This document shows positions 8,958 to 17,995 of a DNA stretch of 64,000 nucleotides, piece by piece. Numbering within the stretch: the first letter of the stretch is position 1; each line of letters starts with the position of its first letter. Origin of the DNA: Allofustis seminis DSM 15817 (GTDB lineage Bacteria; Bacillota; Bacilli; Lactobacillales; Carnobacteriaceae_A); assembly GCF_000374325.1 (NCBI RefSeq), contig NZ_KB894079.1:341301-405300 (forward strand), read 5' to 3'. The translations under genes and the position numbers were made by a program. The notes under the pieces are model-generated. The model saw only the letters and a program-made list of their open reading frames with translations, was not told the DNA's origin and ran no database searches.

Positions 8958-9389
8958 ATGTCGACCGTATATATTTCAGCTGATGAGGCCGGAATGGTTT
9001 TAAAGCAGGAGCTCTTTTCTTATTTAAAAGATTTGGGACATGATGTCACTGATTTAGCAGAGCAGCCAGCAGAAGATTTTGTGGCATCTACTGAACAATT
9101 AGTGCAGTCATTAAATGAAGATTTAAAGGCTCTGGGAATTCTTATTGATGCATATGGTGCTGGAAGTTTTATGGCAGGTACAAAACATCATGGAATCGTT
9201 GTTGCCGAGCTCTCCGATGAGCGGACGGGATATATGACACGTGAACATAATAATGCGCGCGTGATTGCTATCGGAAGCGAGATCGTTGGACGTGAATTAG
9301 CAAAACAAATTGCACGTGAATTTTTAGAAGCGGATTATGATGGCGGTCGCCACCAAGTTCGTGTCGATATGCTAAATGCTTTGTGTTAA
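8958..9389 (+). CDS. lacA: Galactose-6-phosphate isomerase subunit A
   Basis: Subunit of the LacAB enzyme that converts galactose-6-phosphate to tagatose-6-phosphate. 143 residues, the usual length; carries the RpiB/LacA-LacB fold signatures IDAYGAGSFM (about residues 63-72) and RTGYMTREHNNARV, and the ending GGRHQVRVDMLN. AAAGGAGG lies 6 bases before its ATG. It is 12 bases upstream of lacB, with which it must assemble. Confidence 0.93.
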   Translation: MSTVYISADEAGMVLKQELFSYLKDLGHDVTDLAEQPAEDFVASTEQLVQSLNEDLKALGILIDAYGAGSFMAGTKHHGIVVAELSDERTGYMTREHNNARVIAIGSEIVGRELAKQIAREFLEADYDGGRHQVRVDMLNALC

Positions 9390-9401
9390 GGAGGGATAAA
9401 T

Positions 9402-9926
9402 ATGAAAATTGCAATTGGCTGTGACCATATCGTAACGGATACCAAGATTGCGGTGGCGGATTTTTTGCGTGAGCAAGGCCATGAAGTTACTGATGTTGGG
9501 ACCTATGGATTTGTTCGCACACACTACCCTATCTTTGGAAAGAAAGTTGGCGAATTAGTCGCAAGTGGCGCTGTTGATTTTGGGGTCGTTATTTGTGGAA
9601 CGGGAGTTGGTATTACTAATGCCGCAAGTAAAGTTCCTGGTGTGCGCGCAGCACTTGTCCGCGATATGACAACGGCGCTTTATGCGCGGCGTGAATTAGA
9701 TGCCAATGTTATTGGATTTGGTGGCAAGATTACTGGCGAATTCCTCATTAAAGATATCGTAGATGCATTCATCCATGAGGACTATATTGAAACGCCTCAA
9801 AATAAAATATTAATCGAAAAAATTAATGCACTGGATGGAAAAACACGTACAAAAGAAGAAAGTGAACATCTCTTTGATGAATATTTAAAAAAATGGGATG
9901 CAGGCTATTATAAGGACGAGGAGTAA
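9402..9926 (+). CDS. lacB: Galactose-6-phosphate isomerase subunit B
   Basis: Catalytic partner of LacA. 174 residues, as in the family, beginning [13 protein letters not shown] with the RpiB-type CDH motif and carrying the ICGTGVGI anion-binding loop around residue 65. It is embedded between lacA and lacD with short gaps and GGAGG-type ribosome sites. Cytoplasmic. Confidence 0.94.
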   Translation: MKIAIGCDHIVTDTKIAVADFLREQGHEVTDVGTYGFVRTHYPIFGKKVGELVASGAVDFGVVICGTGVGITNAASKVPGVRAALVRDMTTALYARRELDANVIGFGGKITGEFLIKDIVDAFIHEDYIETPQNKILIEKINALDGKTRTKEESEHLFDEYLKKWDAGYYKDEE

Positions 9927-9930
9927 TATC

Positions 9931-10920
9931 ATGTTAAAAATGACACAACAAAAAAAGGCAGCTATGGACCATTTGTCCGCCTCTGACGGCTTTATTAAAG
10001 CTTTAGCTATTGATCAGCGTGGAGCGATGGTGCGTATGTTCGATGCATTAGGTGCAGAAGCAACACAAGAAAAAATAGAACATTTAAAGAAACTCGTTTC
10101 TGAAGAATTAACACCCTATGCTTCTTCTATCTTATTAGATACGATTTATGGCTTGCCTGGCGCAAAAGCACGTGCAGAAAATGCAGGACTTTTATTAGCA
10201 TACGAACAAACAGGTTATGATAAAAATGTTCCAGGGCGTCTACCGCGACTGATTTCCAATCTTTCTGTAAAACGTCTAGTAAAAGAAAGTGCTGATGGCA
10301 TTAAATTGCTCTTATACTATGATGTTGATGAAGATGAAGTCATTAATGATCAGAAAAAGGCTTTTGTCGAACGTGTTGGAAGTGAATGTGCTGCTGAAGA
10401 TGCACCTTTTTATTTAGAAATTCTGACTTATGATGCGCAGATGGACAATACAAATGATGCAGCATTTGCAAAAGTAAAACCGCATAAAGTCAACCAAGCC
10501 ATTCGCGAATTCTCAAAAGATTGCTACGGCGTCGATGTATTAAAAGTCGAGACACCTGTGAATATGAACTTCGTTGAAGGGTTCGCAAAAGATGAAGTGG
10601 TCTACTCGCAAACAGAAGCCGCTGCCGCATTCAAAGCACAAAGTGAGGCCACACATCTGCCATTTATCTTCTTAAGTGCAGGAGTTTCTGCTGAGTTGTT
10701 CAATAAAACATTAATCTTCGCAAAAGAATCTGGCTCTACATTTAATGGTGTACTTTGCGGACGTGCTACATGGAAAGGTGTCGTCAAAGTATTTATCGAA
10801 GAAGGCGAAGAAGCTGCCAGACATTGGCTACGTACAATTGGAAAAGAAAATATTCAATCACTAAATCAAGTCGTTGAAGAGAATGCAACATCTTGGTACG
10901 ATTTAGTCGAAATTCAATAA
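9931..10920 (+). CDS. lacD: Tagatose 1,6-diphosphate aldolase
   Basis: Splits tagatose-1,6-bisphosphate into dihydroxyacetone phosphate and glyceraldehyde-3-phosphate. 329 residues, class I LacD family; AIDQRGAM near the N-terminus and the [10 protein letters not shown] strand (about residue 205) with its candidate Schiff-base lysine are visible. The ATG at 9931 has GAGGAG 7 bases upstream, preferred over an earlier in-frame start inside lacB. It ends the operon at a strong terminator. The kinase that should make its substrate (LacC) is not encoded between lacB and lacD, where it is normally found. Confidence 0.94.
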   Translation: MLKMTQQKKAAMDHLSASDGFIKALAIDQRGAMVRMFDALGAEATQEKIEHLKKLVSEELTPYASSILLDTIYGLPGAKARAENAGLLLAYEQTGYDKNVPGRLPRLISNLSVKRLVKESADGIKLLLYYDVDEDEVINDQKKAFVERVGSECAAEDAPFYLEILTYDAQMDNTNDAAFAKVKPHKVNQAIREFSKDCYGVDVLKVETPVNMNFVEGFAKDEVVYSQTEAAAAFKAQSEATHLPFIFLSAGVSAELFNKTLIFAKESGSTFNGVLCGRATWKGVVKVFIEEGEEAARHWLRTIGKENIQSLNQVVEENATSWYDLVEIQ

Positions 10921-10960
10921 AGCAATAAGTCTTTCTAAAGACTACCTTATATTTTAAATA

Positions 10961-10998
10961 AAAAATAGAGCGACCTAAAATAGTTCGCTCTATTTTTT
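10961..10998. terminator. Bidirectional terminator between lacD and the dehydrogenase gene
   Basis: Inverted repeat AAAAATAGAGCGA / TCGCTCTATTTTTTT flanked by A-runs and T-runs on both sides, serving the convergent lacD and short-chain dehydrogenase genes. Confidence 0.9.
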
Positions 10999-11014
10999 TA
11001 TATAGTTTTCTGAA

Positions 11015-11812
11015 TTAATTGGTACCCATTCCTGGAGTTTCAGGTAATGTTGCAGCACCGTCAATTACAAATTGTGCACCAGTAATATAGCTGGACTCTT
11101 CAGATCCTAAGAATGCAAAGAGTTCTCCAACTTCTTCAGGAGTTGCAAGGCGTCCCATTGGAACATTTCCTGCAATACCTGCAATAACAGATTCTGGATC
11201 TTCTGGTGCAGATTCAAGGGCCATTTTTTCTACCATTGGTGTACGAGCATAACCAAGTTGAGAGCAGTTCACGCGAATGTTACGTTGTGCATACTCTACT
11301 GCAAGACATTTTGTTAGTCCTACTAATGCTGCTTTAGACATTGCATAGCCTGCTTCACCAGGGTCTGCTACAAGATCTCCTGTCACAGATGAAGCAATTA
11401 CAATTGCTCCGCCTCCTTGTTTTAACATGTAAGGAATAACTGCTTGACATCCATTCCAAGTTCCTTTGATATTGACATCAATGTGTAAGTCGCGCATTTC
11501 ATCAGACATTTCTTCAAATGGTGCAAGACGGCATATTCCTGCATTAAGGCAGGCAATATTAATTTCGCCAAATTTTTCGGCAGTTTTTTGAGCGGCTTCA
11601 ATCATTTCATCTTTATCTGCCACATTACCAACATAGGTAATGACTTCCACACCATATGCATCTTCTAATTCATCTGCCACGTCCTCTACATCTTCTGATA
11701 GGTCCACAAGCATCATTTTTGCGCCATATTTCGCATAGACTTCTGCAATTCCTTTACCCAAACCTGCTGCTGCACCCGTAATAAATGCAACTTTATCTTT
11801 TAAATTCGCCAT
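11015..11812 (-). CDS. Short-chain dehydrogenase/reductase
   Basis: A 265-residue classical SDR oxidoreductase using NAD(P). The cofactor loop TGAAAGLGKG is at residues 13-22, NAG in the fourth strand at about 91-93, the catalytic serine in ASSVTG and the YxxxK pair in YAMSK (about 157-161). The aspartate at the end of strand 2 (LVDLSED) suggests NAD preference. AAAGGAGG precedes the ATG. It follows the permease gene by 56 bases on the same strand, so the two may handle one compound, but the substrate cannot be named; acetoin, sugar or hydroxy-acid dehydrogenases all look alike here. Confidence 0.85.
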   Translation of the reverse strand: MANLKDKVAFITGAAAGLGKGIAEVYAKYGAKMMLVDLSEDVEDVADELEDAYGVEVITYVGNVADKDEMIEAAQKTAEKFGEINIACLNAGICRLAPFEEMSDEMRDLHIDVNIKGTWNGCQAVIPYMLKQGGGAIVIASSVTGDLVADPGEAGYAMSKAALVGLTKCLAVEYAQRNIRVNCSQLGYARTPMVEKMALESAPEDPESVIAGIAGNVPMGRLATPEEVGELFAFLGSEESSYITGAQFVIDGAATLPETPGMGTN

Positions 11813-11868
11813 TTTTCGGCCTCCTTTTTATATTCTTCATTTTCATTATACTGGAAATACTTTATAAG

Positions 11869-13296
11869 TTAAAATTCTTGCATGCCATCAGGCGTTTCTA
11901 TGCTGACTTTCGTATCTTTCCAACGAACAACCACCATCCAAAGCCAAATCATGACACCAATTCCTAGATAAATGCCAAATGAAATCCATGAGCCACGTCC
12001 TTGTCCCAAGGTACAAAAGAATGCAATAGCGATCATAATAAACATTGCCAAAATACGTAAGACATTTCCACCTTTTACAACGTTCTGATTTCCTTGATAC
12101 CATTTAGCATGATGTGTGCGAATGCGAACAGCAGAAATCATCGTCAATGCATAAGCACATGCACAACCAAAGGACATTAAGTTGAAGAAGTCTTTGAAGA
12201 AATCTCCACTATTCATCAAAATAATGAAAGTTAAACTAATTCCCAACAAAAAGACATTGGGTAAAATAGGTTGTTGATGTTTGTTCACTTTTGTAAAGAC
12301 TTTAGGCAAGAAGTTCTTTTCACCCATTGAATAAAGCATGCGCACTGTAGACATCCAAAAACCTAAAACGGAAGCTGTCATGCCAAGTAATATGGAAATG
12401 AGTCCCCAAATGAGTGGCCAAAGGGTCCAGCCAAATTCTGTTTGTAACGTAAAAATACTTAAAAAACCATTTTCGGCAGTCGTATCAAGTAGTGCTTTGA
12501 AGCCTGAAAAATCATTTATGCCCCCTAAACAGAAGAAGAAAAAGGTATAAATGGCACCACATGTTAAAACTGACCCGCAAATTGCTTTCTTAGTATCGGT
12601 AATTGGAAAATCTCCTTCTTCTACCATTTGTGGAACAGTTTCAAATCCAAAATATGGCGTAATCAAAAGCGCCATCCCAATCACCCACCCTGGAATTCCT
12701 CCGATGCTATCCAATGTTGTTTGGAATACATTGCCAAAGTTCGCAATATGCCAATGCCCTGAAAAAAGAAGCAATAATCCCGTAATAATAGTCGTTGTAA
12801 TATTTAAAAACAAAAAGGTAGCTTGTGCTTTAACTAAAAAAGTAACTTCTTGCAAGCTCATCGCAAAGACTAAAATTAACATGACAACGCCAATGGCCAT
12901 AATTTGCATAGGAGACAAATTCAATTGAAACATCGTATTCAAATAGGTCGCAATTCCCATCACAACAGCAGGAGGAACTGAAATCCATGCCGCCATAATC
13001 ATCCATGATGACAAAAAGCCAAAATGCTTATTAAGACCCACTGTATTATAAATGAGTTCCCCTCCTGAGGTGTGAAAGAGTGACGAGAGTTCACTATATA
13101 CTAAGGCCGTTGGCAAAATAGCCAGCGTCATCAAAGCAAATGCAAGGAACGTTCCTGGCCCACAATAGCCGTAAAAGACCGAATCCCAATAGCTTACAAA
13201 AGTAAAAATAGAACCCGTTGCCACAGTATATACAAAAATCAATTTCAGACTTTTTTGTAAACCATGTTTAGGTTCTAGTTCTGTGTTGTTTTCCAT
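11869..13296 (-). CDS. APC-superfamily amino-acid permease
   Basis: A 475-residue membrane protein with about twelve hydrophobic segments, resembling the amino acid-polyamine-organocation family (glutamate/GABA-antiporter-like loops such as SSLFHTSGGELIYNT near residue 63). The ATG at 13294-13296 has AAGGAGG 8 bases upstream; a longer start at 13344 has no such site. It is the first gene of a probable two-gene unit with the dehydrogenase. Substrate unknown. A CcpA-like site lies about 220 bases upstream. Confidence 0.82.
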   Translation of the reverse strand: MENNTELEPKHGLQKSLKLIFVYTVATGSIFTFVSYWDSVFYGYCGPGTFLAFALMTLAILPTALVYSELSSLFHTSGGELIYNTVGLNKHFGFLSSWMIMAAWISVPPAVVMGIATYLNTMFQLNLSPMQIMAIGVVMLILVFAMSLQEVTFLVKAQATFLFLNITTTIITGLLLLFSGHWHIANFGNVFQTTLDSIGGIPGWVIGMALLITPYFGFETVPQMVEEGDFPITDTKKAICGSVLTCGAIYTFFFFCLGGINDFSGFKALLDTTAENGFLSIFTLQTEFGWTLWPLIWGLISILLGMTASVLGFWMSTVRMLYSMGEKNFLPKVFTKVNKHQQPILPNVFLLGISLTFIILMNSGDFFKDFFNLMSFGCACAYALTMISAVRIRTHHAKWYQGNQNVVKGGNVLRILAMFIMIAIAFFCTLGQGRGSWISFGIYLGIGVMIWLWMVVVRWKDTKVSIETPDGMQEF

Positions 13297-13511
13297 TTTT
13301 AATACCTCCTTAAGTATTGACATGGCTTCTAAAAAATTAGGCAAAACATTGTCAAAATTTTTAGGAGTCGTTAACTACCTTTAGTCTATACCCACAGCCT
13401 TTAAAATTCAACATGAGAATTATTTCACAAATTAAAATTGTCATCTATTTTGAATGTGCACCCTTATCCATTCAATGATAAAAAATTTACAAATTTATTT
13501 TTTGTGAAAAA

Positions 13512-13525
13512 TGTAAGCGTTCTAT
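13512..13525. promoter_or_regulatory. Possible cre (CcpA) site
   Basis: TGTAAGCGTTCTAT resembles the catabolite-response consensus over the first ten bases and sits inside a wider palindrome (GAAAAAT ... ATTTTTC). It lies about 220 bases upstream of the permease start, which is far for a promoter operator. Low confidence. Confidence 0.25.
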
Positions 13526-13623
13526 TTTTCAATCATTTTCAAAACACTTTATCTTCTTATTCTCAAGAAAGGAATTATGCTATTCTTTTAACAATAGTCA
13601 GCAGAATATTACTTCACTTTTCC

Positions 13624-13657
13624 ATAAAAAAAGACGATACATTGATCGTCTTAAATT
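13624..13657 (-). terminator. Terminator of the trhP-chorismate mutase operon
   Basis: Perfect 8-bp stem AAGACGAT/ATCGTCTT with a 6-base loop, followed by a T-run on the minus strand, about 90 bases after the chorismate mutase stop. Its presence argues that an open frame crossing it on the plus strand (13438-14007) is not a gene. Confidence 0.85.
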
Positions 13658-13744
13658 CTAAAAAAGTGTCTTTTACTGAATTCATTCGAATATTATCTAT
13701 CTTACGATTTATCCATAAATGTCCAATTAGTCCAACATCTTATA

Positions 13745-14011
13745 TTATTTTTTTATATGATCTGCTTGATATTGACGAGAAGTTGCCATTAAAGCAGTAT
13801 AGAATTCACGCAAGTATGGGCTATATGCTTCATTTTGCAAATAAGAGACAACTTTTTCCAATACTTGCTGTTCTCGAGAACTATCCAATATTGGGAGTCC
13901 AGCAGCTTCTTTTTTATGAGCTACTGAAGTTACCACATTCATTCGCTCTTCAAATAATGCAACCATTTCTTTATCAATCTGATCAATCATTGCACGTTCT
14001 TCAGTAAACAT
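13745..14011 (-). CDS. Chorismate mutase, AroQ type (small monofunctional)
   Basis: Converts chorismate to prephenate. 88 residues, the size of a stand-alone AroQ domain: IDQIDKEMVALFEERM (helix 1), VAHKKEAAGLPILDSSREQ with the conserved lysine, aspartate and RE pair (about residues 31-48), then the third helix. AAAGGAG lies 6 bases before the ATG. It is the last gene of a four-gene unit with trhP1, trhP2 and an SLC13 transporter, 12 bases after the latter. That context suggests its prephenate feeds tRNA uridine hydroxylation, not only aromatic amino-acid synthesis; no other aromatic pathway gene is in the window. Confidence 0.85.
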   Translation of the reverse strand: MFTEERAMIDQIDKEMVALFEERMNVVTSVAHKKEAAGLPILDSSREQQVLEKVVSYLQNEAYSPYLREFYTALMATSRQYQADHIKK

Positions 14012-14023
14012 CTTCTCACTCCT

Positions 14024-15487
14024 TTAAAAAATTGCACGACTTATAGGATAGGCAACAAAAGACGCTATTAAAATTGCCCAAAAGAGTATCCACATTCCAT
14101 AACTAAAAGCTTGCCGACTTGTCAGCCAGTTGGAACCAATGGCAATACCTACATAAGGCATTGCTGGCGGTGTCATCATAGCTAGCGATGACATGAAGCC
14201 AATTAAGCATACTATTCCTGCAATATTCAATACATCTTGCTGGCTTTGAAGCAACGTAACCGCCATACTGCCAACAACCGTTACTGTGACTAAATTCGAA
14301 GATAAGTTGGTTTGTAACCCCGCCCAAAGCATAAATAACATGACCACTATCCATGGAGATAAGCCGAGCAAGTTATTCCCAATGTTTGAATTAAAAATAG
14401 TCATTAAACCAATCTCAGGATGAGTCAGCGCACCGCCAAGTGCAAGAGCAGCACCAACAAGTAACAAGCTCGGCCAAAATACGCCATCTTTCAGCACTTG
14501 AGAAACTTTAGCTACGGGCTCACCATCAATTGAAATAATTGCCATTAGAATCAGTCCCACTAAGGGTGGGAATGCATTCCCAGCAGCTTTAAAAAATTGA
14601 CTGACATTTGGAACAATAGATGCTAACCACTCTGGCACAAGCCAAAGTACAATGACAAAGAGAAAAATTGCAACCGCTGCATATTCTTGTCGCGTAACAA
14701 CTGGCAAGTCGCGTGCAACGCGCACTTCGGTCGATTGAATCGTTGTCCAATCAATTTTCCAAATCCAATATAAGCTTGCAATAAGCGTTAGAAATAGCAA
14801 CAAACCTGCAGGAATCCCCATCATCATATATTGATGATAAGAAATTGATACATGGTAAGCCTCTTCATAAAGACCCATCGCCGTTACTGCAAATACATGA
14901 TTAATAGGTGTCATAGCGGTACCTATCGCAATGGATGTATATGTTGCAAATAATAATGCTGCTGCTTGACGATCGCCTTTTTGCCAACCAAATGCTTGAA
15001 CCATTGATTCATAGATTGGAAAAGCAATCATAAATAGAATTGTCGGGGACATTACACAAGCCATTAAAAGCAAGGTCCCTAAATAACACAAGATAAAACG
15101 CTTGCCACTTGCTTGAGCCCAATGTGACTGTAAAGTGCGAGCAGTGATGCGTTTGAGCGCAGATGTTTGTTCTAAAGTATATGTAAGAGCAAAAGTCAGC
15201 GTCAAAAAAACAAAAGTAGAACTTCCAAAAGACTGTGCAAACACTGCTCCAAAATCAATTTCAGGAAGTGCCCCCAATACAAGTAGACATAAAAGGCTAG
15301 GCCAATCAATCGAAACAAATAGCCACAACAAAAGTGAAGCTACAAATAACATCAGTAGCTGAAAGGTTGAATGCCCCATACCGAGCAAGTCTAGATTTTG
15401 CCACCTATTTATACCGCCTAAAAGCAAAAAACTAAAAGCTAAAAGTGTCATCACCTTTTGAAATCGATTCAGATGTCCTAAAATCAT
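14024..15487 (-). CDS. SLC13/DASS-family anion:sodium symporter
   Basis: A 487-residue membrane transporter with eleven or more hydrophobic segments. The divalent anion:Na+ symporter signatures are the two repeat loops, TAMTPINHVF (about residues 204-213) and the TNLSSNLVTV / MMTPPAMPYVGIA pair near the end. Such proteins move dicarboxylates, tricarboxylates or sulfate with sodium. The ATG overlaps the trhP2 stop (TGATG) and the gene is 12 bases before the chorismate mutase, so it is translated as part of this operon. Substrate unknown; a dicarboxylate of the aromatic pathway is a context-based guess. Confidence 0.82.
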   Translation of the reverse strand: MILGHLNRFQKVMTLLAFSFLLLGGINRWQNLDLLGMGHSTFQLLMLFVASLLLWLFVSIDWPSLLCLLVLGALPEIDFGAVFAQSFGSSTFVFLTLTFALTYTLEQTSALKRITARTLQSHWAQASGKRFILCYLGTLLLMACVMSPTILFMIAFPIYESMVQAFGWQKGDRQAAALLFATYTSIAIGTAMTPINHVFAVTAMGLYEEAYHVSISYHQYMMMGIPAGLLLFLTLIASLYWIWKIDWTTIQSTEVRVARDLPVVTRQEYAAVAIFLFVIVLWLVPEWLASIVPNVSQFFKAAGNAFPPLVGLILMAIISIDGEPVAKVSQVLKDGVFWPSLLLVGAALALGGALTHPEIGLMTIFNSNIGNNLLGLSPWIVVMLFMLWAGLQTNLSSNLVTVTVVGSMAVTLLQSQQDVLNIAGIVCLIGFMSSLAMMTPPAMPYVGIAIGSNWLTSRQAFSYGMWILFWAILIASFVAYPISRAIF

Positions 15488-16749
15488 CAGGCTCTCACCT
15501 TTTCTATAACATGCGCTTGACGAATCAAATCATACCGTTCAACGGGAAATTCTACTGGAATTTTGATTGTCATCAATGCATGCGGGCAATCTTGAATTCT
15601 CTCGCCCATTTCATTTTCCATCCATTTAACAGTTTGAATAGCATGACGCATCCCTGGCCCGTAAAATTCAATCTCATCCCCTACAGCAAATTTATTTCGT
15701 TGCTGAATGGTCGCAATGCCTGTTGCATGATCATAATTTAACACTTGACCGATAAATGTATCTTTCGGGGGTCGGCGGACACTGTCATAAAGTTGCTCGT
15801 GAGCTCCTGGCTTTTGATAGAAAAAGCCTGTGGCTAATTCTCTTTGTGCCACTTTCCATAATTCATCTACCCAGTCTTGTTTTAATTCATAATTTTGAGG
15901 ATCTTCACAATAGGCATCAATGGCTATACGGTAAACATTGGCAACTGTTGACACATAATGAATGGATTTCATGCGCCCTTCAATTTTTAAGCTATCGACT
16001 CCTGCTTCCACCAAATCTGGAATATGTTCGATCATGGTCAGATCCACTGCACTCATAGAAAAAGGGATTTCAGTTTCTAATGCTTGATCGGGACCGATAG
16101 TTGTCATTGTGCCATCTTCATCCATCGCCATCAAATCATAAAGCCAACGACAAGGTTGTGCACATCCCCCACGGTTCGCATCGCGCCGCGCCATATAACT
16201 AGAAAGAGCACAACGACCAGAATATCCGATACACATCGCGCCATGCATGAAACATTCAATCTCAATCGTTGTTTTTTCTTTCATTCTTTTAATCTCCGCT
16301 AGCGATGCTTCTCGCCCCAAAACCACGCGTTCCAGTCCTTCATGTGCCCAGAAGTTGAGCGTTTCATAATTCACTGCTGAAGCTTGTGTCGAAAGATGGA
16401 TCGGCAGTTCAGGGGTCGTTTCATGACAGATTGCCATTAGTGCTGGATCAGAGATTAATACCGCATCCACGCCAACGGCTTCAATCTGTCTAAAAAAAGA
16501 TGCCGCTCCTTCTTCATTTCCTTCATGCGTTACCATATTCGCCACCACATATACTTTAGCATTGTGGGCATGCGCAAAAGCAACCGCCTCTTTCATATCT
16601 GCTTCATCGAAATTACCCGCCCGCGTACGTAGACCAAAGTCAGTTCCTGCAATATAACATGCATCGGCACCGTAGCGAATCGCAATTTTTAATTTTTCTA
16701 ATGTTCCTCCAGGGCATAGAATTTCTGGTTTTTTTAAAATTTTCGTCAT
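15487..16749 (-). CDS. trhP2: tRNA 5-hydroxyuridine synthesis protein TrhP2 (U32 peptidase family, YrrO)
   Basis: U32-family protein that, with TrhP1, hydroxylates U34 of tRNAs (ho5U) in a prephenate-dependent way. 420 residues beginning KPEILCPGGTLEKLKIA. Five cysteines, at about 166, 173, 180, 196 and 200 (ECFMHGAMCIGYSGRC then GGCAQPC), fit the iron-sulfur binding set of TrhP. AAAGGAG precedes the ATG, 12 bases after trhP1. Older annotation as a peptidase or collagenase should be avoided. Downstream, it is translationally coupled to the transporter gene. Confidence 0.9.
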   Translation of the reverse strand: MTKILKKPEILCPGGTLEKLKIAIRYGADACYIAGTDFGLRTRAGNFDEADMKEAVAFAHAHNAKVYVVANMVTHEGNEEGAASFFRQIEAVGVDAVLISDPALMAICHETTPELPIHLSTQASAVNYETLNFWAHEGLERVVLGREASLAEIKRMKEKTTIEIECFMHGAMCIGYSGRCALSSYMARRDANRGGCAQPCRWLYDLMAMDEDGTMTTIGPDQALETEIPFSMSAVDLTMIEHIPDLVEAGVDSLKIEGRMKSIHYVSTVANVYRIAIDAYCEDPQNYELKQDWVDELWKVAQRELATGFFYQKPGAHEQLYDSVRRPPKDTFIGQVLNYDHATGIATIQQRNKFAVGDEIEFYGPGMRHAIQTVKWMENEMGERIQDCPHALMTIKIPVEFPVERYDLIRQAHVIEKVRA

Positions 16750-16761
16750 ATTCAGACTCCT

Positions 16762-17682
16762 TTATCGAATATCACTTGAAGACAATTCATAAAATCCTAA
16801 ATTAAGTGTGCGCTGTTTAGGATGCAACGTTTCAATCATTTGCGACAGGGTGCCCACTTGATGAGCTGACCATTTTCTGTCCGACAAAAGATCGGCGGCT
16901 TTCTTAAAAATGGACACAACTTCGGTATAAGCCTCTGGTTCTACGAATAAGCTATTCAGACTCCAATGGGTCAAGTTCATCTCCACCAATTCATCCAACA
17001 CAGGTAACAAATTCAAATCATCACTCGCAAAGATATGTGTCCCTCGTTGATCTTCATATATCGTATAGCGCTTGTCATTTTGGCGTGATGGAGTGATATA
17101 TAGTGGCTCTTCTCGGGTTGCTTGAATCGCCTCCACGTCAAGATAATCCAAATAGTTAAAAACTAGATTTCTCAGCGACTGATGAATGCCACTTGCTCCA
17201 TAAACTTGTATGCTTACTGGAATCTCTATTTTTTTCATTAAGATTTGTAATTCATCTTGTGGTAACTCACGTGCTAAAACAGCACCGATGGCTCCTCTTT
17301 TACCCCAAAAATTCAAATTCCCAGAACTTGTATTCAATGTCTGTGCATCCCAGATCATAGGAATCTCCATCTTAGCATCGCGCATTACTTGAACAATCCC
17401 CGGATCCCCAGTCATAATAGCATCAATTTGCACATCATATAAAAAAGGCAAATATGAATGAAAATCTTCAATATCTTCATTATGCATCATGCCATTTACG
17501 GCAACGACTACTTTTTTATGTGCCTCATGTGCCAATTCAATGATGGCCTGCTGCTCATTACGTGTAAAATTAGCTGGAAGTTCAACGCCGAATTGATCCT
17601 CACCAATCACTAAGATATCAGAATATTTTAATAAATCCTTGGCATGGGCAACAGATTTTGGATATGTTATTAATTGAATCAT
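16762..17682 (-). CDS. trhP1: tRNA 5-hydroxyuridine synthesis protein TrhP1 (U32 family, YrrN)
   Basis: Shorter U32-family partner of TrhP2, 306 residues, lacking the cysteine cluster, as in Bacillus YrrN. TIM-barrel-like pattern with VVAVNGMMHNEDIEDF, IMTGDPGIVQVM and VLARELPQDEL segments matching those of the larger paralogue. First gene of the four-gene unit, which gives the same yrrN-yrrO order as in Bacillus. In Bacillus a methyltransferase (trmR) usually precedes it; none is seen here. Confidence 0.88.
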   Translation of the reverse strand: MIQLITYPKSVAHAKDLLKYSDILVIGEDQFGVELPANFTRNEQQAIIELAHEAHKKVVVAVNGMMHNEDIEDFHSYLPFLYDVQIDAIMTGDPGIVQVMRDAKMEIPMIWDAQTLNTSSGNLNFWGKRGAIGAVLARELPQDELQILMKKIEIPVSIQVYGASGIHQSLRNLVFNYLDYLDVEAIQATREEPLYITPSRQNDKRYTIYEDQRGTHIFASDDLNLLPVLDELVEMNLTHWSLNSLFVEPEAYTEVVSIFKKAADLLSDRKWSAHQVGTLSQMIETLHPKQRTLNLGFYELSSSDIR

Positions 17683-17913
17683 CTTTTCACCTAAGTTCTC
17701 TTTTATATGTCATCATTATACAGTGTTCACACTATTTTGTAATCTTTTCTTGGATGCAAGCACTCTATAATCGAACACTTTTACTCCGCAAAATAAAATG
17801 ACGATATTGCTACCGTCATTAAATAGTTGGCATTAATTTTCAATTTTTTCTTTATTTTTTCATATTATAGCATGCTATGCAGTCGCTATAAATATCTAGC
17901 GCATATTATCATA
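17683..17913. other. Promoter-side spacer of the trhP operon
   Basis: AT-rich spacer holding the presumed trhP1 promoter. A 7-bp inverted repeat AATGACG/CGTCATT with a 10-base loop lies at 17797-17820; it is followed by T-rich sequence on the minus strand, and its role is unclear. No gene recognised. Confidence 0.4.
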
Positions 17914-17963
17914 TAAAAATCGGCTTTCGCAATCCGATGACTCTAGGTACGAAAGCCGATTTA
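17914..17963 (-). terminator. Terminator after the surface-protein gene
   Basis: A 13-bp perfect stem (AAATCGGCTTTCG with CGAAAGCCGATTT), a 20-base loop and a T-rich exit on the minus strand, 33 bases past the stop of the LPKTG protein. Confidence 0.85.
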
Positions 17964-17995
17964 TTTAAAGTTATTTCCTTTGGCTAAACGGTCGT

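Noticed and set aside
13438..14007. 189-codon open frame on the plus strand
   Set aside because: It is antisense to the chorismate mutase gene, crosses that operon's terminator and has no ribosome site; the minus-strand protein has clear family motifs.
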